From NCBI GenBank assembly GCA_003157055.1, contig PMIG01000391.1, positions 1-13,635 on the forward strand: a DNA stretch of 13,635 nucleotides. The letters run 5' to 3'. Under the pieces are notes generated by a model that worked only from the letters and a program-made list of their open reading frames with translations, was not told the DNA's origin and did not search any database. A program made the translations under genes and the position numbers. Shown here piece by piece: positions 1 through 7,685 of this stretch (the first letter of the stretch is position 1; the number at the start of each line of letters is the position of its first letter). Source of the stretch: Bacteroidales bacterium. Lineage in GTDB: Bacteria; Bacteroidota; Bacteroidia; Bacteroidales; VadinHA17.

Positions 1-420
1 CAGTGGTGTTTCATCAAACTCCGGATGTACCCTGAGCAGTGAACCCAAAGTTCCGGCCCACGACTGGTGACCGAGAAGATCGATCGAGGGTATAAGGTCG
101 ATATTGTACTTTCTGCAGGTTCTGGCCAGCCTTTTTGCATCTTTTGCCGAGATTGCCGAATCATTCCGCAGCTCAGGATGGCTCTTGAATCTGAAATTAT
201 AATTGACCATAAGAATAAGAGTGTTCACATGCCGTGGTGCAAGCTCTTTTTCAATGAACCCTATAAATTCATTCATTCCTGCGGGACTTGGAGCATCTAT
301 ACACAAACCTCGGATCGGCACGGATTTATCATTTTTCACACGAACATCTGCTCCTCTCTGGGAATTAAGTGTAAAACATACACTTATTAACAAAACTGAA
401 ATCAGATATCTTTTTGCCAT
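1..420 (-). CDS. Partial secreted glycoside hydrolase, family 20-like (N-terminal 140 residues)
   Basis: An open frame starts at the ATG at 418-420 and continues off the left edge with no stop, so only the first 140 codons are present. The product begins with a signal peptide (MAKRYLISVLLISVCFTLNS). The next part looks like the first strands of a TIM barrel: RGLCIDAP near residue 37, NTLILMVNYN near 65 and IDLIPSIDLLGHQSW near 107. The last motif resembles the strand-3 'IPEID-PGH' signature of GH20 beta-N-acetylhexosaminidases, which act on terminal N-acetylhexosamine residues. The catalytic Asp-Glu pair would lie outside the window, so activity cannot be judged. The gene is divergent from the GH5 gene, with 135 bases between them. 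That the frame is coding is nearly certain; the GH20 assignment is a fair family-level inference, and another TIM-barrel glycosidase is possible. Confidence 0.75.
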   Translation of the reverse strand, partial: MAKRYLISVLLISVCFTLNSQRGADVRVKNDKSVPIRGLCIDAPSPAGMNEFIGFIEKELAPRHVNTLILMVNYNFRFKSHPELRNDSAISAKDAKRLARTCRKYNIDLIPSIDLLGHQSWAGTLGSLLRVHPEFDETPL

Positions 421-433
421 TTCATTTTTATTA

Positions 434-466
434 ATATCCAATTTAAAGAATAAAGATATCCAATTT
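434..466. repeat. Two 11-base direct repeats, 22-base period
   Basis: The 11-mer ATATCCAATTT occurs at 434-444 and again at 456-466, exactly 22 bases apart, or about two helical turns. It lies just upstream of the minus-strand glycosidase start and in the spacer shared with the plus-strand GH5 gene. Spacing by whole helical turns would place both copies on the same DNA face, as in tandem operators. No regulator is identified, and AT-rich sequence can repeat by chance. Confidence 0.5.
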
Positions 467-471
467 CATTG

Positions 472-492
472 GTTCAGGCTATTACCCTGAAC
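472..492. promoter_or_regulatory. Dyad in the divergent spacer (possible operator)
   Basis: GTTCAGG at 472-478 and CCTGAAC at 486-492 form a perfect inverted repeat with 7-base arms around a 7-base centre. Its midpoint is 62 bases from the minus-strand start and 74 from the plus-strand start. No U-run follows on either strand, so an intrinsic terminator is unlikely. A dimeric-regulator site is the simplest reading. Function is inferred from symmetry and position only. Confidence 0.4.
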
Positions 493-555
493 AGAATTAA
501 TAGCTACCTTAGCGCGGATTTATAGAGAGTAGTTATTATTTCTTCCCGGGGCAAA

Positions 556-2535
556 ATGAGAATCAAAAATAAAATCCATCTTATTTTTCTGGCTTTCGTG
601 CTTTATTCACTTCCAGTTATATCGCAGGCACCCTTCAGCCGGGGGGTTAACCTCACAAACTGGTTCCAGTCATCTGGTCCAAGAGCGATACAATTCACAA
701 AATTCACAAAAAAAGACATAGCCAACATTAAAAGTCTCGGCTGCGACGTCATCAGGCTGCCTATCAACATGCATGCGATGACTTCAGGTAGCCCATCATA
801 TACTTTTGACCCGATTTATTTTGCTTTCCTTGATTCGGCTGTCACATGGTGCGAACAGCTTAAAATATATGTCATTCTCGATAATCACAGCTCTGATCCT
901 TCGGGAAGCACAACAGCAGGAATTGAAGATATACTTCTAAAGATATGGTCGCAGATGGCAGCGCACTACAAAAACCGCTCAGATTATATGCTGTATGAAG
1001 TGCTTAATGAGCCAAACGGCATGTTGACTTCAACCTGGGGAACGATCCAGTCACATGTAATTAGCGCAATCAGGGTTCAGGATACAAAGCATACTATTGT
1101 CGTGGGAGGATCGGGTTACAACACCTATACTGAACTTGCAAACCTGCCACATTATTCCGATAACAACCTTCTTTATACCTTTCACTTTTACGATCCATTC
1201 ATGTTTACTCACCAGGGTGCAACATGGGTTACACCTTCGATGGCTCCGCTTGCAGGCGTGCCATTTCCGTACAATGCAGCAACAATGCCTCAGTGCCCGC
1301 CATCTCTTCTCGGGTCATGGATAGCAAGCAGCCTCAGCAGTTATCCTTCACAGGGAAATGCTGCGTATATGAAGCAGCTGATTGATAATGCAATAGCCTT
1401 CAGAACCGCCAGAAATGTAAATATTTACTGCGGCGAATTCGGAGTTTTTATGCAGAACAGCAATGATTCCGACAGGTGCCAGTGGTACAGCGTGGTTAGG
1501 CAATACCTGAACGAAAATAACATTCCGTGGACAACCTGGGATTATAAAGGAGGTTTCGGTCTCTTTAAAAAAGGATCTAATCAGCTTTTCGACAACGACT
1601 TGAATACAAGGCTGCTTGACTCACTTAAATTCAATGTTCCGCCTCAGACTTCCTTCAAGATGAAGCCCGATTCAACGGGCTTTCTTATTTATACCGATTA
1701 TGATGCTGCCGGCACTGAAGATGAAAGCTACAGTACCGGAACCCTTGATTTTTATTCATCCGACCTGCCGGAAGCCAATAAATATTGCATTTCATGGAGC
1801 GGGTTTTCGCAATACAATAAAATAGGTTTCGATTTTGTTCCCGACAAGGATCTCTCAAAGCTTGTAGCAAATAACTATGCTCTCGACTTCATGGTAAGAG
1901 GAGATGCACCGGGAATTAAATTCGATGTCCGGTTCACCGATACAAAAACGACTGCACCTGGCGACCATCCATGGAGAATAAGGAGTGTGATAGACGATTC
2001 CATGGCTACATGGGACAGGAAATGGCATCATGTCAGGATACCTCTTTCCGCATTTGTAGAACAAGGTGCATGGGACGTGGATACATGGTATCCGCAAGAG
2101 AACAAATTCGACTGGACAAGAATTGATAATTTTGAGATCTCAACAGAATACACAGAAATAATCGGGAAAAAAGTATGGTTTGACAATATCCATGTCTCTA
2201 ACCTTGATACGGCAATTGTAAGGGTAACTGATGTTCTTGGCATTGAAAAAAATTACGGATACGGGAAGCTTGAAGTAAAAATCGCTCCCAATCCCATGAG
2301 AGACTTCACAGAAATATCTTTTTCAGTTCAGTCTGAAAGTACTGTGAATGTGAATATCTATTCCATCTCAGGGGCAATCATAAGGAGCATGCATGATCAA
2401 ATATGCAACCCGGGGAAGAGTACATTCACATGGGACGGTCGAACCGAAAACGGATATGAGGCTGGACCCGGAATATATATTTGCAAGATTATTACATCAG
2501 GATTTGTCGGCGCTGCCAGAATTGTCAAATTCTGA
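556..2535 (+). CDS. Secreted GH5-type glucanase/cellulase with accessory beta-sandwich and T9SS sorting domain
   Basis: The 659-residue protein should hydrolyse beta-1,4-linked glucan or mannan at the cell surface or outside the cell. Residues 1-25 are a signal peptide (core LIFLAFVLYSLPVISQA). The GH5 barrel spans about 27-360: GVNLTNWF at 30, Arg67 in VIRLP, a strand ending VILDNHSS (His111), the acid/base Glu152 in YEVLNEPNG, His210/Tyr212 in FHFYDP, the nucleophile Glu294 in YCGEFGVF, and a substrate-stacking Trp328 in TTWDYKGG. All expected GH5 catalytic residues are present. Residues about 376-550 look like a galactose-binding/CBM-like jelly roll ending VWFDNIHVSN. Residues about 571-659 match a type A T9SS sorting domain (APNPMRDFTEISF, then GPGIYICKI, ending ARIVKF). 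No clear ribosome binding site precedes the ATG, as is common in this phylum. Fine substrate specificity cannot be read from the sequence. Confidence 0.92.
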   Translation: MRIKNKIHLIFLAFVLYSLPVISQAPFSRGVNLTNWFQSSGPRAIQFTKFTKKDIANIKSLGCDVIRLPINMHAMTSGSPSYTFDPIYFAFLDSAVTWCEQLKIYVILDNHSSDPSGSTTAGIEDILLKIWSQMAAHYKNRSDYMLYEVLNEPNGMLTSTWGTIQSHVISAIRVQDTKHTIVVGGSGYNTYTELANLPHYSDNNLLYTFHFYDPFMFTHQGATWVTPSMAPLAGVPFPYNAATMPQCPPSLLGSWIASSLSSYPSQGNAAYMKQLIDNAIAFRTARNVNIYCGEFGVFMQNSNDSDRCQWYSVVRQYLNENNIPWTTWDYKGGFGLFKKGSNQLFDNDLNTRLLDSLKFNVPPQTSFKMKPDSTGFLIYTDYDAAGTEDESYSTGTLDFYSSDLPEANKYCISWSGFSQYNKIGFDFVPDKDLSKLVANNYALDFMVRGDAPGIKFDVRFTDTKTTAPGDHPWRIRSVIDDSMATWDRKWHHVRIPLSAFVEQGAWDVDTWYPQENKFDWTRIDNFEISTEYTEIIGKKVWFDNIHVSNLDTAIVRVTDVLGIEKNYGYGKLEVKIAPNPMRDFTEISFSVQSESTVNVNIYSISGAIIRSMHDQICNPGKSTFTWDGRTENGYEAGPGIYICKIITSGFVGAARIVKF

Positions 2536-2623
2536 TAAGTACAACTATACATTAAAAGAGCCTTCCTATATATAATTATCTCCCGAAAATCTTAAATTCG
2601 ATAATTAAATAATAAGTCTGACT

Positions 2624-3868
2624 ATGAAAAGAAGAATTTTTACGATTTCAGCATTTTTTCTTTGCTGGATGTCATTGGGCCTCAATGGCCAGAATAAGGA
2701 CAAAGCAATATTCAGGGTAACGCAGCCTGGTTTTTTCCAGAATTCAATAATGAAAGATGACCGTGAATTAAAGGAAAAGATAGAACCTGCCAAACCCGGA
2801 AAAAACTTTGCTGTCGATCTCTCTTCCACTTCACTGCCGAATAAAGTCGATCTTTATAAAACGCAACAATGGCGCAATCCACCTTTATCTCAGGGTAATA
2901 CCGGCACCTGCTGGTGTTTCAGCACCACTTCATTTTTTGAATCAGAAGTATACCGTATCAATAAGCTTCAGGTTAAATTATCCGAGATGTATACAGTTTA
3001 CTGGGAATTTGTCGAGAAGGCGGCGAGATATATCCACGAAAGAGGAAACTCGGCATTTGATGAAGGTTCTGAAGCAAATGCCGTTACTCGTATCTGGAAG
3101 AAATACGGCATTGTCCCGGAGGATGATTATTCGGGACTGACTGATGGCCGTAAGTACCACAATCACGATGCAATGCTGACTGAACTGAAAGGTTACCTGG
3201 AGTCGCTGAAGAAAAACTCTGCCTGGGATGAGGATGCAGTTATGACAACTGTTAAATCGATTATGAACCACTACATGGGAGTCCCTCCTTCTGAGGTTAC
3301 CATTAACGGGCAGAAAGTTACACCACTGCAGTACCTTAAAGAAATCATTAAAATAAATCCAGATGATTACGTTGATATACTTTCTTATACTCAGCAGCCT
3401 TTTTACAAACAGGTGGAATATGAAGTAGGTGATAACTGGTGGCACAGTTCCGATTATTATAATGTTCCGCTTGATGTTTTTATGGCAGCACTGAAAAATG
3501 CTGTACGGAAAGGTTATACACTCGCAATCGGCGGCGATGTTTCGGAACCCGGGTTTGACCGTACAACCCAGTGCGCAGTTGTTCCCGATTTTGATATCCC
3601 TTCAGCCTACATTAATGATGATGCACGCCAGTTCAGGTTTTCAAATCATACTACCACTGACGATCATGGTCTTCACCTTGTCGGATATCTTGAGAAAGAT
3701 GGCAAGGACTGGTACCTTGTAAAGGATTCGGGTTCGGGATCAAGAAATAATGATCCGAATGCAAAGGAATTCGGCTATTACTTTTTCTCTGAAGATTATG
3801 TAAAGCTGAAAATGATGGATTTCATGGTTCACAAGGATGCAGTGAAAGACATCCTTGCAAAATTCTGA
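2624..3868 (+). CDS. Exported papain-fold cysteine peptidase (family C1)
   Basis: The 414-residue product starts with a signal peptide (MKRRIFTISAFFLCWMSLGL), so it acts in the periplasm or at the surface, unlike cytosolic aminopeptidase C/bleomycin hydrolase, its nearest family relatives by eye. The oxyanion-hole Gln and nucleophile lie in SQGNTGTCWCFSTTS (Gln90, Cys96), followed by a helix with FFESEVYRI. SEMYTVYWEFVEKA near 120 and DEGSEANAV near 146 resemble the C1B-type layout. The likely catalytic His is His348 in TTDDHGLHLVGY. Where papain-type enzymes have Asn in a K-N-S-W-G motif, this protein reads WYLVKDSGSGS, putting Asp368 at the Asn position and losing the Trp. A long insertion (about 180-290) separates the Cys and His halves. 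The gene lies 88 bases after the GH5 gene with no obvious terminator between, so co-transcription is possible. Substrate unknown. Confidence 0.85.
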   Translation: MKRRIFTISAFFLCWMSLGLNGQNKDKAIFRVTQPGFFQNSIMKDDRELKEKIEPAKPGKNFAVDLSSTSLPNKVDLYKTQQWRNPPLSQGNTGTCWCFSTTSFFESEVYRINKLQVKLSEMYTVYWEFVEKAARYIHERGNSAFDEGSEANAVTRIWKKYGIVPEDDYSGLTDGRKYHNHDAMLTELKGYLESLKKNSAWDEDAVMTTVKSIMNHYMGVPPSEVTINGQKVTPLQYLKEIIKINPDDYVDILSYTQQPFYKQVEYEVGDNWWHSSDYYNVPLDVFMAALKNAVRKGYTLAIGGDVSEPGFDRTTQCAVVPDFDIPSAYINDDARQFRFSNHTTTDDHGLHLVGYLEKDGKDWYLVKDSGSGSRNNDPNAKEFGYYFFSEDYVKLKMMDFMVHKDAVKDILAKF

Positions 3869-3879
3869 ACCCGGCTGAT

Positions 3880-4263
3880 TCATTTTTTGGCTGGCTGCAG
3901 TGAAGCCGACCAGTCGCATATAGTTTTGATATCAGCCTCTGTCAAAGCTGCCCCCGGATTATTATCAAGAAATCTTTTGGGAGGCATGATCTTGCCGGAG
4001 ACAGCATTGCATATTGCTTTGGATTTTGCTGTTTGTTTTTGTACAGTATAACTATCCCACTCTGTAAATTTAAGTCCGCCCATAGCTCCGTTAATGTGAC
4101 ATTTTGCACAAGATTTCTGAGCAATATTCATCACATCCGAAGGCAAGGGTTTTTTGTCACCGGAAGTTTTCTGCGATGACTGTGCCGAAACAGGTATTAC
4201 AGTCATGGCTGTAAAAAAGAGAACACTTGTCACCACAGCTGTCATTTTAGTAATCTTTTTCAT
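3880..4263 (-). CDS. Small exported c-type haem-binding protein
   Basis: This 127-residue protein begins with a signal peptide (about 1-28, ending VIPVSAQ). It carries a single haem c attachment motif, SCAKCH (Cys52, Cys55, His56), so haem would be attached covalently in the periplasm. Met93 in GKIMPPKRFL is the likely distal axial ligand, and Trp69 and Trp118 are possible haem-packing residues. The size, the motif at mid-chain and the MPP motif fit the small haem-binding domains (Haem_bd type) common in Bacteroidota. The role is probably electron transfer or haem sensing; no redox enzyme lies nearby to name a partner. It converges on the C1 peptidase gene with 11 bases between the stops. It lies 152 bases downstream of the DUF4249 gene, so it may have its own promoter or be the tail of that operon. 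Confidence 0.85.
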   Translation of the reverse strand: MKKITKMTAVVTSVLFFTAMTVIPVSAQSSQKTSGDKKPLPSDVMNIAQKSCAKCHINGAMGGLKFTEWDSYTVQKQTAKSKAICNAVSGKIMPPKRFLDNNPGAALTEADIKTICDWSASLQPAKK

Positions 4264-4415
4264 AATACGGCATTTTTAAAATTCTCAATAAATTGCTTTT
4301 ATCAATCACTTTATAAAGATATCTGAAATTCCCGGATTATTAATGAATGAAATTTATCCGAACCCTATAGACAATATTTCATCCTGCCAATACCCGCAAA
4401 GATTCGGCATCTTTA

Positions 4416-5348
4416 TCACTTTTCAGGGATAATCAACATTCTGTCATTTACCGAGCATACATTGAAATAACCCAGACCGTTGTTAGTGATATTTGAAATC
4501 GGATTAGAAGGCGATGCTGATAAGAAGCTCAGTCCTCCTGCTCCTTCCCTCAATGTGCGGAAGAAATTGTAAGCGCCTCCGTCAATACTCTGAAGTTCAA
4601 TCATTACAGTATCACCCGGAATGAAATTCACTGTGTCGCGAAGTTCAAAGTCATCAGCAATTATTTTCCCGTTGTGAAACTGGTCGTCAAACACCCTGTG
4701 TGATTGCATAATTCCATTCTTATAATAAATGGTAAACCTGTAATAGTTTTTATATTCCACAGGATCACTTATTTCATAACTTACAACATAGCGTGCAGAC
4801 TGATCGCCGGAGCCACCGAATCCGGGACCGTTGTCAGCCTCACGTTTCACTTCCAGGTTAAGTATCCCGACAGGAAAAGGCATTCTTGAAACCGATTCAT
4901 ACGTCTGGCCGCCGGTCTTGACTGTCAGCGTATATTTGTGTCCGGGAGTGCCCCTCAGAGTTCTTGACCGGTAAATGCCATTACTTACTTCGTTAAGAGT
5001 TTCACTCTGCCCGGATGAATCAGAAATTACGACAATTGCGCCTGTAACTGCAGGAATCCCAGTGATTTCACTGAAATTTACTGTATTCGACAGTTTGACA
5101 AAATAGGGCCCCGGCTTGTTCGAAACATTTGCCTCAACCACCAGTTGTGGCGAAGCGCTGTTCAGATCAATGCTGATCACTTTCTGGCATGATGTCAATC
5201 CGTAAAAAGCCATCAGCAGCAGGTAAAAACAAACTACTGCCATAGAATTCCTCCCATAATCCTGAGATTTGAACCATTTCAGGCAGGAAGCAAAATAAAA
5301 CTGATCCCCGTCAATTCTTTTTGTGATATGTTGTGACAGCAATTTCAT
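4416..5348 (-). CDS. DUF4249-type surface lipoprotein
   Basis: The 310-residue product has a hydrophobic segment followed by a lipobox, GLTSC (Cys54 from the first Met), then KVISIDLNSASPQLVVEANVS, the typical opening of DUF4249 proteins (a Cys-x-K-x-I-D-x-D-L start with an Ig-like beta fold). DUF4249 genes are habitually paired with TonB-dependent receptors carrying a carboxypeptidase-regulatory-like domain, as here: the ATG at 5346-5348 lies 3 bases after the receptor's stop. The biochemical role of the family is unknown; an accessory to receptor-mediated uptake is inferred from the pairing. The start is uncertain. The given start is tightly coupled and supplies basic residues (Lys24, Lys27, Arg33) ahead of the hydrophobic core. 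An internal ATG at 5241-5243 has a good GGAGG six bases upstream and gives an 18-residue signal before the Cys, but with no basic residues. Confidence 0.85.
   Translation of the reverse strand: MKLLSQHITKRIDGDQFYFASCLKWFKSQDYGRNSMAVVCFYLLLMAFYGLTSCQKVISIDLNSASPQLVVEANVSNKPGPYFVKLSNTVNFSEITGIPAVTGAIVVISDSSGQSETLNEVSNGIYRSRTLRGTPGHKYTLTVKTGGQTYESVSRMPFPVGILNLEVKREADNGPGFGGSGDQSARYVVSYEISDPVEYKNYYRFTIYYKNGIMQSHRVFDDQFHNGKIIADDFELRDTVNFIPGDTVMIELQSIDGGAYNFFRTLREGAGGLSFLSASPSNPISNITNNGLGYFNVCSVNDRMLIIPEK
5250..5254 (-). promoter_or_regulatory. Shine-Dalgarno-like GGAGG before an internal ATG of the DUF4249 gene
   Basis: On the minus strand the sequence reads GGGAGGAATTCTATG, placing GGAGG six bases before the ATG at 5241-5243. 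This is the best ribosome-binding-site match noticed in the window and competes with the upstream start at 5348. Shine-Dalgarno sites are weakly used in Bacteroidota, so the match is suggestive only. Confidence 0.35.
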
Positions 5349-5351
5349 CGC

Positions 5352-7685
5352 TTAAAATTTAAAATTGTATGTGACTGAAGGGACAATTCTGAAGAGGGTT
5401 GTCTGAACAGCTTCTATCTGCTTTGTAGTTTCATTCTGCCTGAAAGTTATCATGTATGCATTGTCGTGCATATAGGCATTGTAAAGGGAAAAGTTCAGAC
5501 TCGATTCATAATGACCTTTTTTTGCAAACTGCTTTGTTGCTCCAAGGTCAAGTCTGTGGTAAGCCGGCATCCGGTCCGCGTTCCGGTCGGTGTATAAAAA
5601 GACAACGTTGTTCCCAATCATATACGCTCCCTTCGGGAAGGTCACAGCGTTTCCGGTATTATAGACCCATGTGCCTGAAAGTGTCCATCCCCTTGGCAGA
5701 TCATAGATGGCAACAACTGAAATGTCGTGTGTACGATCCTGTTTTGCAGGATACCAGTTCCCGTCATTAATGCCTTCGAACCTTCGTTCAGTGCGGGAAA
5801 GAGTATAGCTTATCCAACCGTTAAGCCGGCCATATTTTTTCTTTAAGAGAAGTTCAAGGCCATAAGCGCGCCCCTTGCCATAAATGAGCTGTGACTCAAC
5901 ATTTGCATTGAAATTCAGGATTGCGCCTTTTATATAATCTACCTGATGTAGCAGGTTTTTATAATATACCTCGGCTGAAAACTCATAGTTGTTATTTTTG
6001 AAATTCCTGAAATAGCCAAAGGCAAGCTGGTCTGATATTTCAGGAACCGTATTGTAGCTGCTCGGTATCCACATATCAGTGGGGCTTCCCGTGGTTGAAT
6101 TCGACAACAGGTGAAGGTACTGGACGTTTCGTGCATATGAAACTTTTAAGGAACTCTTTTCATTGATCACATAGCTTAATGACGCCCTGGGTTCAGGCCT
6201 TATAAAGCTCTTTACTTTCCTGGTAGAATCGACAACATTTTTTACCGAGTCGATAAGATTATATGAATCATATATGTAAAATGGTGCTGTGCCAAGCAAG
6301 CTGAATTCAGAAATACGAAGTCCATAATTTGCCGTAAGCTTTGATGATATTCTGAAATCGTGCGAAAAATATATGGCATTTTCAACAGAGTTTCTGATTG
6401 GCAGGCTTTTTCTTATTGTATTTGTATCGCTGGTGGTTATGGTGCCAGGCACCATTCTGTGATAAGTGAAAATAAATCCGAATTTGATCTGGTTGTTATT
6501 ACCCGATGAATACTGATAATCCTGCTTAATAGTATAATCACGGATCTTTGAAATAATATTTATCGGGTGTGTTGTTGAACCATTATTTATGGTATAGTTA
6601 AAATCGTTGAAAACCAGCGATGTGTTTGAAAACAGCTTATCATTGAACAGATGGTTCCAGCGCAAAGTTGCAGTCGAGTTTCCCCAGTCAAATCCGTAAG
6701 AAGTAATACCCAGGACATCCTTCCCGAAATAGCCCGATAAAAAAATCCTGTCCCTGTCTGATAAATTATAATTGGCTTTTGCATTAAGATCGTAAAAATA
6801 AAGCCTGGAATCTTTCAGTGTTGAATCCCTTACTATATTTGCGTTGACCAATGAATGCAGTATCAGATCGGCATAGGTGCGCCGTGCGGAAATAATAAAT
6901 GATCCCTTGTCCTTTACAATCGGACCATCGATGGTCACTCTTGATGAAATAAGGCCTATCCCTCCTTCTACTTCATATTCCTTGTTGTTCCCCTCATTCA
7001 TCGTAATATCGAGCACCGAAGAAAGACGGCCGCCGAACTCCGCTGGCAAAGATCCCTTATAGATAGTTACGTCTTTGATGGCATCAGGATTAAAAACTGA
7101 AAAGAATCCCATAAGATGAGATGCATTATAAACAGTTGCGCCGTCAAGAAGAATAAGGTTCTGGTCGGTTGTTCCGCCGCGAACATTAAAGCCGCTGTTG
7201 CCTTCGCCTGCTGATTTTATGCCAGGCAGCAGCTGAAGCGTTTTCAGCACATCGCGCTCGCCAAAAAATGCTGGAAGGCTTTTGATCTCCTGAATGTTGA
7301 GTTTTTCAACACCCATCTGGTTTTTAGTGACATTGTCGTTTCGCTTTTCAGACATCACAACAACCTCGTTCAGTTCCTTCACCTTCGGGGTGAGATTGAA
7401 ATTCTGCTTTAGGTTTCCGGTAAGGTCAACCGGGAAAGATAACATTTCATAGCCAATGAAGTTAACCAGGATTGTGTATTTGCCCTTTGGAACTGTGAGG
7501 GAGTAATACCCATAAGCATTGGTAGAAATACCGATTGAAGGTAATTCACTCACTCCGATCGCTGCTCCGATAAGCTCCTCACCTGACTTATCATCACGAA
7601 TATAGCCGCTGATGGTATATTTGCCCTGTCCCCAGATGCTTAATCCCCAAAAAATAGCTGCGAGACAAGTGATGACCTTCTTCAT
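5352..7685 (-). CDS. TonB-dependent outer-membrane receptor with carboxypeptidase-regulatory-like N-domain
   Basis: This 777-residue protein should import an unknown ligand across the outer membrane using TonB energy. Residues 1-20 are a signal peptide. Residues about 22-108 form a carboxypeptidase-regulatory-like beta-sandwich (YTISGYIRDDKSGEELIGA, then NAYGYYSLTVPKGKYTI), followed by LNEVVVMSEKR. The plug covers about 125-230 with FNVRGGTTDQNLILLDG near 167 and YKGSLPAEFGGRLSSVLDI near 209. The remainder (about 240-777) is the 22-strand barrel, with alternating polar/hydrophobic strands and a terminal Phe in VPSVTYNFKF. It is shorter than typical SusC proteins (about 1000 residues) and has no SusD partner, so starch-like glycan uptake is not implied. 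The immediately downstream DUF4249 lipoprotein is its usual partner. The upstream spacer is 230 bases, so this gene probably starts its own transcript. Confidence 0.93.
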   Translation of the reverse strand: MKKVITCLAAIFWGLSIWGQGKYTISGYIRDDKSGEELIGAAIGVSELPSIGISTNAYGYYSLTVPKGKYTILVNFIGYEMLSFPVDLTGNLKQNFNLTPKVKELNEVVVMSEKRNDNVTKNQMGVEKLNIQEIKSLPAFFGERDVLKTLQLLPGIKSAGEGNSGFNVRGGTTDQNLILLDGATVYNASHLMGFFSVFNPDAIKDVTIYKGSLPAEFGGRLSSVLDITMNEGNNKEYEVEGGIGLISSRVTIDGPIVKDKGSFIISARRTYADLILHSLVNANIVRDSTLKDSRLYFYDLNAKANYNLSDRDRIFLSGYFGKDVLGITSYGFDWGNSTATLRWNHLFNDKLFSNTSLVFNDFNYTINNGSTTHPINIISKIRDYTIKQDYQYSSGNNNQIKFGFIFTYHRMVPGTITTSDTNTIRKSLPIRNSVENAIYFSHDFRISSKLTANYGLRISEFSLLGTAPFYIYDSYNLIDSVKNVVDSTRKVKSFIRPEPRASLSYVINEKSSLKVSYARNVQYLHLLSNSTTGSPTDMWIPSSYNTVPEISDQLAFGYFRNFKNNNYEFSAEVYYKNLLHQVDYIKGAILNFNANVESQLIYGKGRAYGLELLLKKKYGRLNGWISYTLSRTERRFEGINDGNWYPAKQDRTHDISVVAIYDLPRGWTLSGTWVYNTGNAVTFPKGAYMIGNNVVFLYTDRNADRMPAYHRLDLGATKQFAKKGHYESSLNFSLYNAYMHDNAYMITFRQNETTKQIEAVQTTLFRIVPSVTYNFKF

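Noticed and set aside
67..390. A 107-codon open frame on the plus strand at the left edge
   Set aside because: It is antisense to the partial glycosidase, which has a signal peptide and recognisable barrel strands; the plus-strand translation has no protein-like features.
2978..3445. A 155-codon open frame on the minus strand
   Set aside because: It lies entirely within the C1 peptidase gene and its translation is Cys/His/Ile-rich with no recognisable domain; it is a shadow of the real gene.
4398..4414. An AAAGAT/ATCTTT inverted repeat just after the DUF4249 stop, considered as a terminator
   Set aside because: The stem is only 6 base pairs, AT-rich, and no U-run follows on the minus strand (it reads GCGGGT).
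1..7685. A polysaccharide utilisation locus made of the glycosidases plus the receptor
   Set aside because: There is no SusD-type gene, no SusC-length receptor and no hybrid two-component or anti-sigma regulator, and the receptor pairs with DUF4249 on the opposite strand with two unrelated genes between.
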